Source of the DNA: Thiosulfativibrio sp964601165
GTDB lineage: Bacteria; Pseudomonadota; Gammaproteobacteria; Thiomicrospirales; Thiomicrospiraceae
Assembly: GCA_964601165.1 (NCBI GenBank)
Contig: CAZRMK010000004.1
Span: 1-43,082 of the forward strand
DNA: 43,082 bases
Reading direction: 5' to 3'
Positions within the stretch are counted from its first letter, which is position 1; each line of letters opens with the position of its first letter. The position numbers and the translations under genes were made by a program. Below, piece after piece: positions 1-9,043 of this stretch. Below the pieces are notes generated by a model that worked only from the letters and a program-made list of their open reading frames with translations, ran no database searches and was not told the DNA's origin.

Positions 1-135
1 AGACCGTTCGTTGAAGAAGAGCGTATTCTAGACGGATTTGAAATTTACGCAAGCTTTATTTTTTATAAAAAAACCAACACAACTATTCTAAATTTAAAAT
101 ATCATTCTGATTTAACTCACTTTCTTCACCATTAA
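1..135 (+). CDS. Possible 3' end of a gene entering from the left
   Basis: An open frame runs from base 1 to a TAA at 133-135 and would encode the last 44 residues of a protein. The first 25 or so residues look like real coding sequence (an acidic RPFVEEERILDGFEIY stretch). The last 17 codons overlap the end of yhdP on the other strand, which is unusual but possible for convergent genes. I do not recognise the family. It may be chance, since only 82 bases lie outside yhdP. Confidence 0.3.
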   Translation, partial: RPFVEEERILDGFEIYASFIFYKKTNTTILNLKYHSDLTHFLHH

Positions 136-3100
136 TCAAGCCAATACCCAAGCCTTTACTTTTAATTTTTGGGTCAAAAATATCACCTGTAACCAAATAA
201 TGATAGGTGACTAAATCTTCATTTATTTCAGGAACTATCTTCATTAATATATAGACTGCAAGGCTTGCTAAAGGATTGACTATCCCCGTTAATGCTGCAA
301 TAGCAGGTAAGGTACTACCAATAGCTGGGGTAACTTGAACAGTAGCATCAATCGTTTGTTCTACTAAATTTATTTTTCCAAACACCACCGCATCAGCAGA
401 AGGAGCTTTTAATGCAAACTCTTCAATGTTTATAACACCATTTTCTAAACTAGCTTTACCTTTAATCTCGTCAAATACCAACCCTTCAGCAGTTAAATCA
501 TCAAGATTTAGCCTAAACCTTCTGGCGAGTGATTCAATACTTAAAAGCCCAATTAATCTAGCAAATCCGGGATCTGCATCTTCAATAACACCATCTTTAA
601 CTGCAAAGCTTAATTGCCCATCTAGATTTTTAACCGCAAAACACTGCGGAAAACCTGCCCACTGTAAATTCCCTGTAACATGAGCCTCTTCTCCTTTAAA
701 GCCTTTTTGTACTCCTAAAAACTCAGAGACCTTCTCCACATTGCTAGAGTCTATTCTAAAATCCAAATGACTGGTATCTGTTTTTATATCAAATAAATAG
801 TCGCCTGTTATTTTCCCTTCAAACGCATTCACCGTTGCTAAAATATTGTCAACTTTTATGACGTAATCTGTGCTTTGAACTCTAAAACTAAGTCGGTCTA
901 TCTTACGATCATCTATATAAATTTCTTGCCCTAAAAAAACCAACTCAGGAACACTTCTGCCCCCTCTTTCTGGGCAAATTGTTACCTCTTGACCTTGCCC
1001 CCAGTTTTTAGTGATAATTTTAAATTTATTGAGTTCAACTTGAAAAGGCTTTCCTATTTCTTTAGACACTTGCATCATCAAATTTTCTTGGTTAATTTCT
1101 AGGTTAAACAAACCTTTTATTTCATCATAATCCCAATCTAAAATGACATTATCAAACTTATTTTGTAACAAAACTAATTTATTAACTGTAACCGTCGATT
1201 TATTCCAGTCAATAGTTTCTAATCCTGCCGATAAAACAGGAGCTTCTTGCTTTAATCCTGAGTAAAAATCTAGCCACTCATTAAGGTTTAAATAATCAAT
1301 CTGACCAGCTAAGTGAATACCTTTTACAACCTTCTTTTCAGATTCAACACCAAAGTTGATATTTAAAGCACTAAATCTTTCATCTGCTAAGCTCCATAAC
1401 CCATTTACGCTACCCCAATCAGATAAACCTCCTGAAATTCCTAGATAGTGGTCAAGAACAATTACTTCAGCGGTTAAATATTTACCATTATTTTTAAAGA
1501 AACTACTATCAAAAGGCTTTGGTAATTTAGACGACAAATTATCTAATTCTGCTTCAAAAGAAGCCTTTACTAACTCTGAACTTATAAAAGGCAGTTGTAC
1601 TTTTCCTGACCAAGGTATAATTCCTGAAAAATATTCTGGTAAGCTTGGTTCCATATGACCTTTTAAACTTAAATTTACAACGCCATTTCTAGTTAAAATA
1701 CTTGCTCTTATAGGTCCATTTTGAAAACGTCCCGTTATCTCTTTAGCATTAATTGAATCTTCCGTAAACTGAATGCGTCCAGCAACGTCTTTAAGACTAA
1801 TATTATTGAACAGGTTAATTTCAGAGTCTTTAATATCTACTTGACCTAAAATTTCTACCCCTCTATTACCAAAGCCATAAACAGGAATCCATAATTTAGA
1901 TAAATCCACAGAAACCCTACCTGAAACTTTAAGTTGGTTTTGTAAAAACTCATCAATGCCCATTGTTGTTGCTAAAGGAGAAGATAATAATAATTTTTTT
2001 GCCGATTGTGTTGATGAGGTAGCTTTGCCTTGAATATCAATGGCAATATTTTCTGTGTTTAGATTATTAATTTTAACAATAGCACTTACTATATCGATCC
2101 CCATTAAATCTGCACTTTTTGCAGCAATTTGTAAATTATATGGAGTAAAATTTAAATGGGCATTAAAACCTGTTAATGCAGGCCAATTTGGACTAAACTT
2201 TAAAGTCATATTTTCGACTTGAGCATTTCCAGTAAGAACGCCTTCTCCATTTTTAAAAGGAAAATCCTGCAACCTACCCTTTAAAACGGCTTCTCCACTT
2301 ATGTTGGTTCCAGCAACCAAACTTGTTTTTAACCAAGTAGACAACCCTTTACTCATCAGCGGATAAGGCAATAAATTTTTAACCTGTTTTATTTCAGCTG
2401 ATTTAACACCTAATTCAGCATTAATATAACCTAAAAAATCTCCCTTAGCGACGAGCTCTAGAGGAACACTATCTATTTCAAAGTAATGCTTATCTAAAGA
2501 CCAGTCCAATTTATTTTCACCATCACTCCCTATTAAAACTGATAGCTCATTTTTCATAGTAAATACTACTGGCTTGGTGCGTAAAAACTTGGATGAAATT
2601 AGAATAGGAGACTCAGTAAAAAGAGTAACCAACTGGTTGTTTTTCGTCACAGTTAAATCAGAAAGTGAAATTGATGGGATATTTCCGTAAGCTGGCCAGC
2701 TTAATTGTTTCACCGACAGGTAAAATTCTTCTAGGGTAGCTTCTTCTAGGTTTACTTTTCCTTGCAGTCTTACTAATTCTAGAATGGCTTCATTCTTTGT
2801 AGGTTTAATATTTTGAGTTCTTAGAGTATTAAATACTATAGGCTTAAAAGGCTCTAAAGAAAATCCCTTCACTTCAAAACTTAATCTATTATTTGCTGCC
2901 ATCTTTATTGACACAGGTACTGACATGTCAGTGTAAATATTATCAAGATGAATTTTTGAAAGTTCAAGCGACCAGTTCTCTAATAAAAAGTCAGTTTTTT
3001 TAAAGTTAGCAGTCCATCTAAGATTAGCTCCTAAGCTATGCGGTAACTCAAAATATGGGCTTTCCCAAACCAGCTTATTAGCATCCAGTTCTATCTCAAA

Positions 3101-3865
3101 ATAAGACGGGCTATCTTCATAAATACGCCCTGCTAATTTTAATTCAAGCTCTCCATGATTAGGAAGACTTGCTTGCCAATTAAGTGGGATAAATTGTTCA
3201 ACCCTTTTCATTTTAAGAGGTGATAAAAATTCAATAGAATAGCTGCCCTCCGTTATCTTTCCTAAAAAACCTGTTTTAAAATCACCTTGCACGAGAGCAT
3301 GTACAATTTTTTCCTGTTGATAAAATACCTTTGCATCTGTTGATAGACTCCAGTTACTTCCTTTAAAAGAGTCAAAATAGCCAATATAAACACTTATTTC
3401 TTTATTTGCTATAAGATTAATTTGGCTGTTTTTAACTTGTATATCTTGCCATAATCTATCGCTATTAAACCCTAGTAACTGCTTAATAACTAAAGTGACA
3501 TCTAGCTCTTTTTTTTGCTCTTTAATATCTATATTAAAACCGTCAATAAACAAAAAACGTCCGTAACTAATACCATATAAAAATGGAGCATAAATATTTA
3601 AATCAACTCGGAGTTTTTTAATATCAAGATCAAAGCTTCTACTTTGATACTGAAACTCTTCAACCTCTAAAATCATCCCTGACCAAGTTTGTTGAACTTT
3701 AAGAGATTGATAATTAACGTCTGCAGAGGTTATAATTTCTACAATAGATATAAGTTGCGAAGGGGCTACTTGAGCCCAAGAAATAATAGCTCTAACCGTT
3801 ACAAGATATGCTGTTGTAACAATAAATAATACAATAAAAAACTGCCATAATCGACGTATAATCAT
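83..3865 (-). CDS. yhdP: YhdP family AsmA-like envelope protein
   Basis: This is a large (1260 aa) AsmA-like protein of the YhdP/TIGR02099 family; the E. coli protein is about the same length. One N-terminal membrane anchor is visible at about residues 7-27, followed by a very long beta-rich periplasmic region. The C-terminus carries the typical segment near GSTLPAIAALTGIVNPLASL. YhdP, TamB and YdbH are known to span the periplasm and help move phospholipids to the outer membrane. It lies 53 bases downstream of rng on the same strand, the arrangement found in enterobacteria and many other gammaproteobacteria, so the two are probably co-transcribed. The family call rests on length, the anchor, the C-terminal motif and the neighbour. 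Confidence 0.92.
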   Translation of the reverse strand: MIIRRLWQFFIVLFIVTTAYLVTVRAIISWAQVAPSQLISIVEIITSADVNYQSLKVQQTWSGMILEVEEFQYQSRSFDLDIKKLRVDLNIYAPFLYGISYGRFLFIDGFNIDIKEQKKELDVTLVIKQLLGFNSDRLWQDIQVKNSQINLIANKEISVYIGYFDSFKGSNWSLSTDAKVFYQQEKIVHALVQGDFKTGFLGKITEGSYSIEFLSPLKMKRVEQFIPLNWQASLPNHGELELKLAGRIYEDSPSYFEIELDANKLVWESPYFELPHSLGANLRWTANFKKTDFLLENWSLELSKIHLDNIYTDMSVPVSIKMAANNRLSFEVKGFSLEPFKPIVFNTLRTQNIKPTKNEAILELVRLQGKVNLEEATLEEFYLSVKQLSWPAYGNIPSISLSDLTVTKNNQLVTLFTESPILISSKFLRTKPVVFTMKNELSVLIGSDGENKLDWSLDKHYFEIDSVPLELVAKGDFLGYINAELGVKSAEIKQVKNLLPYPLMSKGLSTWLKTSLVAGTNISGEAVLKGRLQDFPFKNGEGVLTGNAQVENMTLKFSPNWPALTGFNAHLNFTPYNLQIAAKSADLMGIDIVSAIVKINNLNTENIAIDIQGKATSSTQSAKKLLLSSPLATTMGIDEFLQNQLKVSGRVSVDLSKLWIPVYGFGNRGVEILGQVDIKDSEINLFNNISLKDVAGRIQFTEDSINAKEITGRFQNGPIRASILTRNGVVNLSLKGHMEPSLPEYFSGIIPWSGKVQLPFISSELVKASFEAELDNLSSKLPKPFDSSFFKNNGKYLTAEVIVLDHYLGISGGLSDWGSVNGLWSLADERFSALNINFGVESEKKVVKGIHLAGQIDYLNLNEWLDFYSGLKQEAPVLSAGLETIDWNKSTVTVNKLVLLQNKFDNVILDWDYDEIKGLFNLEINQENLMMQVSKEIGKPFQVELNKFKIITKNWGQGQEVTICPERGGRSVPELVFLGQEIYIDDRKIDRLSFRVQSTDYVIKVDNILATVNAFEGKITGDYLFDIKTDTSHLDFRIDSSNVEKVSEFLGVQKGFKGEEAHVTGNLQWAGFPQCFAVKNLDGQLSFAVKDGVIEDADPGFARLIGLLSIESLARRFRLNLDDLTAEGLVFDEIKGKASLENGVINIEEFALKAPSADAVVFGKINLVEQTIDATVQVTPAIGSTLPAIAALTGIVNPLASLAVYILMKIVPEINEDLVTYHYLVTGDIFDPKIKSKGLGIGLINGEESELNQNDILNLE

Positions 3866-3918
3866 TACCCTGTTCTCAGATATAATCGTGAAATAATGTA
3901 TAATCTAAATTCGTGACA

Positions 3919-5400
3919 TTACATCATCACTACATCATATTGCTCTGAAAAATAGCTAGCTTCTGCCTGAAACCGTATACTTTTATTTAAAAAACTTTCC
4001 AATTCTGCCACACTACTAGACACTTCATCCAGTATATAAGAAACAACCGTCTCTGCGGCAATAACACGATATTTATCTGCATCAAATGATCTAGCCATAC
4101 GTGTAATTTCGCGAAAAATCTCAAATGCAATCGTCTCAGGTGTTTTAATGCTTCCACTACCACTACACACGGGACAAGACTCACACAGAGTTCTTTCTAA
4201 GCTTTCTCTGGTTCGTTTTCTAGTCATTTCAATCAAGCCTAATGAAGAGATTTCTGTAATCGTTGTTTTAACTCGGTCTTTTTTTAATTCTTTTTGAAAG
4301 GTTGAAAATACAATGTCACGATGTTTTGGCACGTCCATGTCGATAAAATCTAAAATAATAATCCCGCCAAGATTTCTTAATCTTAGCTGCCTTGCAATCG
4401 CCTTTGTCGCTTCTAAATTAGTACGATAAATAGTTTCTTCTAAATTCTTATGCCCAACAAAAGCACCGGTATTAACATCAAAAGTTGTCATAGCTTCTGT
4501 TTGGTCAATAATCAAATACCCCCCAGATTTAAGCACAACTCTTTTTTGTAATCCTTGCTGAATTTCACCCTCTATATTGTATAAATCAAAAATAGGTCTT
4601 TCACCCGTATAAAGTTCTAGTTTATCAGACAAACCCATAACATAGCCTTCTGAAAAGCTTAACATTTTTTGATAGGTTTCGAGAGAATCTACCCGTATTT
4701 TCTCAATTCTTTCAACCGGAAGATCCCTAAGAATTTTAATATACAGAGGTAAATCACTATAAACCAAGCCATAATTTTTAACCCGCTTTTCTTTTTCCTT
4801 AATGCCATCCCAAAGCCTTTGCAAATACATTAAATCTGCCCGAATTTCATGAAAACTAGCTCCTTCTGCAACCGTACGAACAATATAACCCCCTGTTGTG
4901 CTGTTATTTACTTCAGGGATATCATTCATTAAAGCTCTGAGCCTTTCACGTTCCTCTTGAGTCTCAATTCTTTGTGAAACACCAACCATGTTTTCAGCTG
5001 GCATAAAAACTAAAATACGTGACGGAATGGTAACCTGCATAGTCACCCTTGCACCTTTCGCTCCAAGAGGGTCTTTTACGACCTGCACCATAACTTTTTT
5101 ACCTTGGTATAACATTTTTCCTATGTCGTCACATTCTTTTGGTATCGAACCACCAATTGTCTGTCGACAAAGATCAGACACGTGTAAAAAAGCCGCCTTT
5201 TCTAATCCAATATTAATAAACCCCGCCTGCATACCAGGTAAAACTCGGTCTACTTTGCCGATATATATATTACCAACCAAGCCTAGTTTATTAGCCCTTT
5301 CAATCCAGACTTCTTGCAATGCTCCATTCTCAACCCAAGCGACTCTTGTTTCGTTAGGGGTTACATTGACTAATACTTTTTCTTCATTACTTGTTTTCAT
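3919..5400 (-). CDS. rng: Ribonuclease G
   Basis: This is an RNase E/G family endoribonuclease, involved in 16S rRNA 5' maturation and mRNA turnover. The ATG at 5400 gives 493 aa, close to E. coli Rng (489 aa), and starts just before the family N-terminus (LVNVTPNETRVAWVE). The open frame extends 29 codons further upstream, but that part has no counterpart in the family and would run into the divergent gene. Visible parts are an S1 domain after VGNIYIGKVDRVLPGMQAGF, the catalytic segment with FDVNTG and ILDFIDM (the two metal-binding aspartates), and the zinc-link CPVC near the C-terminus. It lacks the long C-terminal scaffold of RNase E, which favours RNase G. It is followed by yhdP. Confidence 0.95.
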   Translation of the reverse strand: MKTSNEEKVLVNVTPNETRVAWVENGALQEVWIERANKLGLVGNIYIGKVDRVLPGMQAGFINIGLEKAAFLHVSDLCRQTIGGSIPKECDDIGKMLYQGKKVMVQVVKDPLGAKGARVTMQVTIPSRILVFMPAENMVGVSQRIETQEERERLRALMNDIPEVNNSTTGGYIVRTVAEGASFHEIRADLMYLQRLWDGIKEKEKRVKNYGLVYSDLPLYIKILRDLPVERIEKIRVDSLETYQKMLSFSEGYVMGLSDKLELYTGERPIFDLYNIEGEIQQGLQKRVVLKSGGYLIIDQTEAMTTFDVNTGAFVGHKNLEETIYRTNLEATKAIARQLRLRNLGGIIILDFIDMDVPKHRDIVFSTFQKELKKDRVKTTITEISSLGLIEMTRKRTRESLERTLCESCPVCSGSGSIKTPETIAFEIFREITRMARSFDADKYRVIAAETVVSYILDEVSSSVAELESFLNKSIRFQAEASYFSEQYDVVMM

Positions 5401-5464
5401 GATATCCAGATTTTTTAATAACTCCATTAATTTAAAAACAGAAATACGAATATTGAGATTTGGG

Positions 5465-5470
5465 TATAAT
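5465..5470 (+). promoter_or_regulatory. Perfect -10 hexamer just before the O-antigen ligase start
   Basis: A TATAAT hexamer ends 7 bases before the ATG at 5478. If it works as a -10 box, transcription would start at or next to the start codon, giving a leaderless or nearly leaderless mRNA. There is no good -35 box at normal spacing and no clear Shine-Dalgarno sequence. The assignment is inference from one hexamer in AT-rich DNA. Confidence 0.3.
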
Positions 5471-5477
5471 ACCGACC

Positions 5478-6707
5478 ATGAAATCATCCCTTAGTTATTT
5501 AACCAGTAATAAGACTTTTTTATCATTAACAATATTATTAATGCCCATACTAATATTAAATGTTAAGCATACGTCAGAGCTTGTTATTCTAATCCTAACA
5601 ATATTTGGTGTCTATTTTTCTATTAAAGATAAAAGACTACCAATTTTTGAAAAACAATTAAAGATGTATAGTTATTTGGTTTGGGGGTTTTTTTTATCAA
5701 TAGTATTTTCTGTACTTTTATCTACCAACCCAGCCGAGGGGATTGATATTATAGGCTCTAATGTTCATTTTTTAGTTGCACCTTTTGTAGCATATAGTAT
5801 TTATAAAAGCAATTTTGAATTTGAGAAAATTATATTAGCGATTAAAATTAGTGTGTTAATTGGCTTTAGTTATGCCATATATCAAAGTTATTATTTAGGA
5901 CTTGACAGGGCTGAAGCTGGTGCAGATGCATCAACTATATTTGCCTTCATAATGATTATTTTTGCCTTTTTTTCTATTATCGATATTTGGAAACAGTCAA
6001 ACAAGGCAAGATTATTTTCAGTTATTATTTTCTTATTAGCATTATATTCAGTTGTGTTAAGCGGAACTCGCATTTCTTGGGTGATGTTTATAATATTAAT
6101 TCCGACTATTTTATTTATTTGGTATATTCAAAAAACTATTACAAAAAAAACAATATTACTAATATTTTTATTTTTATTTACAGTGTTAGCATTTGCCGTT
6201 AATAATGCTAAAGTTAATGACAGAATTGCAACAACTATTAACGAAGTGAAACTTTTTGACATTAATGAAGACAATAATACTTCTGTAGGTTTAAGATTAA
6301 AAATGTGGGCATCTGGCATTGAAGCCTTTAAACATCAGCCGTTTATTGGCTATGGTTATCATAATGTAGGAGTTGCTGCTAGCCAACACGTATATGGAGA
6401 TTTTGCTACAGATTTTATTGCTAACTCAAAAATGCTTCACAATGACTACATTAATTCCCTTGTTGGTTTTGGTATATTAGGATTATTTACTTTTTTAGCA
6501 CTATTATTTTTTCCTTTGATAGTATTTCTTAAACGATTAAAGCAAGGAAGTGATTTTACTAAAAATGCAATGGGTGTCATTTTTATGGTTAGTTTGTTGG
6601 TATTTTCAATTACTGATAGTATTTATTCTCACAATGTAATGCGAAGCTTAGTGGTATTTTTATTAGCTCTTTTATTGATAGAAGGAGTTAAGTCTAAGTC
6701 ATCTTGA
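5478..6707 (+). CDS. O-antigen ligase family membrane protein (WaaL/Wzy_C superfamily)
   Basis: This is a polytopic inner-membrane protein of about 409 aa with roughly ten to twelve hydrophobic segments. The pattern fits the O-antigen ligase/polymerase superfamily (PF04932): an SGTRISWV segment in the middle, then a long periplasmic loop ending in HNDYINSLVGFGILG, whose His is conserved in WaaL-type ligases. Such enzymes transfer polymer from undecaprenyl diphosphate to lipid A-core. The ATG at 5478 was chosen; a TTG at 5460 would add six residues inside the -10 region. It lies 14 bases from the end of a convergent GT25-like gene and near other LPS genes, which supports a role in LPS assembly. 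Ligase and polymerase cannot be told apart reliably by sequence. Confidence 0.85.
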   Translation: MKSSLSYLTSNKTFLSLTILLMPILILNVKHTSELVILILTIFGVYFSIKDKRLPIFEKQLKMYSYLVWGFFLSIVFSVLLSTNPAEGIDIIGSNVHFLVAPFVAYSIYKSNFEFEKIILAIKISVLIGFSYAIYQSYYLGLDRAEAGADASTIFAFIMIIFAFFSIIDIWKQSNKARLFSVIIFLLALYSVVLSGTRISWVMFIILIPTILFIWYIQKTITKKTILLIFLFLFTVLAFAVNNAKVNDRIATTINEVKLFDINEDNNTSVGLRLKMWASGIEAFKHQPFIGYGYHNVGVAASQHVYGDFATDFIANSKMLHNDYINSLVGFGILGLFTFLALLFFPLIVFLKRLKQGSDFTKNAMGVIFMVSLLVFSITDSIYSHNVMRSLVVFLLALLLIEGVKSKSS

Positions 6708-6721
6708 TGATTATGATTTGC

Positions 6722-7504
6722 TTATAAAAAGTCTATGTTTCTTATTTTTATATACCGTCTATCTGCTTTTTTAATTAATAATATTTGATGAATGGCAAGT
6801 TTTAATTGAGACAAAATCCTTTTCATTTGTAAATGAATGTTAGTTTTAGGTTTATCACTAGTACCGATTGAAGTTTCTGATATTTCTTCTAAATAAGGTT
6901 TATTTATTCGATAATAATCGCACCGATCTAATTGAATGATAGGTGCTGGCTCTACTTGATAGGCACTAATACGATAACAAGAAGAAATATGTGCATCAGC
7001 AAGTGCAATTCCATGTTGCTCTGCACATTCTAAAAGTTTTCTTGCACCAGATGGCCATAGTAGATATCCAGCAGCCCCAGTTCTATCTTGGTAAAGCCTA
7101 AAAAGTTTTGAGTTACAGGCAATATCACTGCCTTTTTTTGATACAAACTTTTTCCTACTTCTGTTTTCTAAATTAATTAAATCAATTCCAGTTTTATTAA
7201 TTAAATCTTTCAGTAATTCAGGTACAAATTTAGATAGTAAGACATCATCTTCTAAAATTAGTGCAGGCTGATTGGTTTGAATGATTTTATTCCAAACATT
7301 TTGATGTGAAAAATAACAAGCAACTTCGGTTTTTCTTAACGGACGCTGCCAATCATGATAATGTTTTTCATAAGTTATTGCACTTATATCTTCTGTAGAA
7401 AAAGCATCAATAAACTTAAAACTTACATTTAGTTTAGATAATTGTTCTTTTTGAAATTCTCGTCGTTTAATTGCAGTTGTTAGACTAATAATAAAAATAT
7501 TCAT
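6722..7504 (-). CDS. Glycosyltransferase family 25-like protein
   Basis: This 260-aa protein has the GT25 (LOS/LPS biosynthesis, Lex2B/LgtB-like) pattern. It starts with a hydrophobic strand and a basic motif (IISLTTAIKRREFQKEQL), then FIDAFS, and a central acidic LILEDDV motif that probably binds the metal and nucleotide sugar. The C-terminal 40 residues are basic, which could favour membrane association. Family members add single sugars, often galactose, to the LPS core; the donor cannot be told here. It is the last gene of a minus-strand run starting with hldD, but a palindromic repeat separates it from the gene upstream, so it may have its own promoter. Confidence 0.8.
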   Translation of the reverse strand: MNIFIISLTTAIKRREFQKEQLSKLNVSFKFIDAFSTEDISAITYEKHYHDWQRPLRKTEVACYFSHQNVWNKIIQTNQPALILEDDVLLSKFVPELLKDLINKTGIDLINLENRSRKKFVSKKGSDIACNSKLFRLYQDRTGAAGYLLWPSGARKLLECAEQHGIALADAHISSCYRISAYQVEPAPIIQLDRCDYYRINKPYLEEISETSIGTSDKPKTNIHLQMKRILSQLKLAIHQILLIKKADRRYIKIRNIDFL

Positions 7505-7532
7505 TTATACCTTTGCTTTTAATTACTTTTAG

Positions 7533-7562
7533 CTAAATCCTGCAAGCACTTGCAGGATTTAG
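7533..7562. repeat. Copy 1 of the CTAAATCCTGCAAG palindrome
   Basis: CTAAATCCTGCAAG, then CA, then its exact reverse complement form a 30-bp inverted repeat between two GT25-like genes. It is a member of the dispersed palindrome family also found at 17926, 26862, 28657 and 34311. It could fold as a strong hairpin in the RNA but has no T-run typical of a terminator. Confidence 0.85.
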
Positions 7563-7569
7563 GTTTTAG

Positions 7570-8304
7570 TTAATTTGATAAAACATTTCTAATAACAATC
7601 CACGCCCTCCATAAAGGTCTACTTAGTTCATTTTTTATTTTTGCTGATAACTTTTTTTTCTTAGTTGAAATTGTTGAACCTCCTACTTCAAAATCTTGGT
7701 GAGAGATGCCGCTTATTTCTAAAGACCAAGTTTGCACATTATGCAACCATAGCATTTGTTGTAATGTGTCAACTGGGGCTTTAAAGTGTTGTATTTTGTT
7801 TAAAAAAACTTGAGCAGCTACCTTGCCATAAATCGAGCCTATATTTCCTAGTGGCGGAGTTTGATAACGAATTAACACAATTCCATTAATATTTTTTCTT
7901 TCTTTTTCTATCATGCCTTTTTTACCAGACAGATCAATTACAATATTTTCATCTAAATTATTAAATAAAATTTGAATTGTATCCTTAAAACTATCATGAA
8001 TTTTAATATCATCCTCTAATACGATACATGCCTTGTGCTTATGATTTGATATTATTTTCCAAGCATTATGCCAGCTAAGAGTGCAACCAATTTCTCCTGC
8101 CGATAAGATCGCATAATGAGCCCATGAACGTTTTGATTGCTGTTGGTAAGATTGTAGTACTTGGGGTTTGATTTGGCGACCATCAATCGCATTTATTCTT
8201 ACAAACGGCATTTTTACTTGAGATAGCTGTTCATCCATGTAAGATAATCTATTAGGGCTTCTATCTAAGTTAATAACATAAATCGGAATTTGATTGGTAT
8301 CCAT
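7570..8304 (-). CDS. Glycosyltransferase family 25 protein
   Basis: This 244-aa GT25 family protein starts with the classical YVINLDRSPNRLSYM motif, followed by FVRINAIDGR, SAGEIGCTLSW and the acidic CIVLEDDIKI motif. These are the hallmarks of LPS/LOS core glycosyltransferases and of collagen galactosyltransferase-like domains. The ATG at 8304 overlaps the stop codon of the preceding gene (TAATG), which suggests translational coupling; an in-frame start four codons upstream is less likely. The last 30 residues are rich in Lys and Arg. It is probably in one transcript with the gene upstream and hldD. Donor and acceptor sugars are unknown. Confidence 0.87.
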   Translation of the reverse strand: MDTNQIPIYVINLDRSPNRLSYMDEQLSQVKMPFVRINAIDGRQIKPQVLQSYQQQSKRSWAHYAILSAGEIGCTLSWHNAWKIISNHKHKACIVLEDDIKIHDSFKDTIQILFNNLDENIVIDLSGKKGMIEKERKNINGIVLIRYQTPPLGNIGSIYGKVAAQVFLNKIQHFKAPVDTLQQMLWLHNVQTWSLEISGISHQDFEVGGSTISTKKKKLSAKIKNELSRPLWRAWIVIRNVLSN

Positions 8305-9023
8305 TAAATTTTCCAATATTTTTCAATCCAAGGTGACGGCTGAATATGTCGATACCATTTTCCACTATGTCCAGTTATAGCTTCAGGTGGATTGGGTAGA
8401 CCATGGAAAAGTATCACTTTTGCACCTTCTGGTATGGAAGGTGCTATAAACCAAGACTTAATCCATGATGGACAACAACGATATTTAAAACTTGGTACCC
8501 ACTCATCTGGCCAATATTCAAGTTTGTTGAGTTTGTGTATTTCTCGTGATAAATACGCCTGTTCATGACGAACTTCGCTTCTTACTATTTCAAAATTTTG
8601 TTCAAAATATTTTAAAATTTCTGGATATTTGCCAATTTCAAATCTAAATATTGAAGAGTTGCCTTCAGTTTTTTTAGAATTTTTTTTATCATGGGCAATT
8701 AAAAACTCACCAGGATGAGTAAAAAATTTATCTAAATTTCCTACAATTACCACATCTAAATCTAAAAATAAAGTAACACCACTTAGACCACCAAAATTTT
8801 CTTTAAATACGCTTAATTTTCTCCAGCCTCGTTCTGGTGTTCCAATGGGTAAATCTAATTCTGGCAATGGCTGTATTTCTACTTCATTGCGAATGCCATT
8901 ACTATTTTCAGTAAAGCAAACAAATCTAAAGTTATTATTTAGATTTCGCTCGACCATTGCATATAGCCGATTGACGTACTCCGCAGAGAACTTATCACCC
9001 CATTTCATGCAAATTATATTCAT
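8304..9023 (-). CDS. Putative glycosyltransferase with DxD-type motif
   Basis: This 239-aa soluble protein looks like a small GT-A fold glycosyltransferase. The key feature is a hydrophobic strand ending in LFLDLDVVIVGNLD, a DxD motif as in GT8-like enzymes, with ERGWRKLSVFKENFG before it. Later conserved-looking pieces are HEQAYLSREI, WPDEWVPSFKYRC and VILFHGLPNP. Proteins of this type occur in LPS and capsule loci. It follows hldD by 20 bases and overlaps the next GT25 gene, so it is part of the same operon. The exact family is not certain and the sugar cannot be told. Confidence 0.7.
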   Translation of the reverse strand: MNIICMKWGDKFSAEYVNRLYAMVERNLNNNFRFVCFTENSNGIRNEVEIQPLPELDLPIGTPERGWRKLSVFKENFGGLSGVTLFLDLDVVIVGNLDKFFTHPGEFLIAHDKKNSKKTEGNSSIFRFEIGKYPEILKYFEQNFEIVRSEVRHEQAYLSREIHKLNKLEYWPDEWVPSFKYRCCPSWIKSWFIAPSIPEGAKVILFHGLPNPPEAITGHSGKWYRHIQPSPWIEKYWKI

Positions 9024-9043
9024 ATATACATTATCCTAAAAGT

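Noticed and set aside
4988..5494. 168-codon plus-strand open frame opposite rng
   Set aside because: It is the antisense shadow of rng; the translation has no domain features and lies over conserved rng codons.
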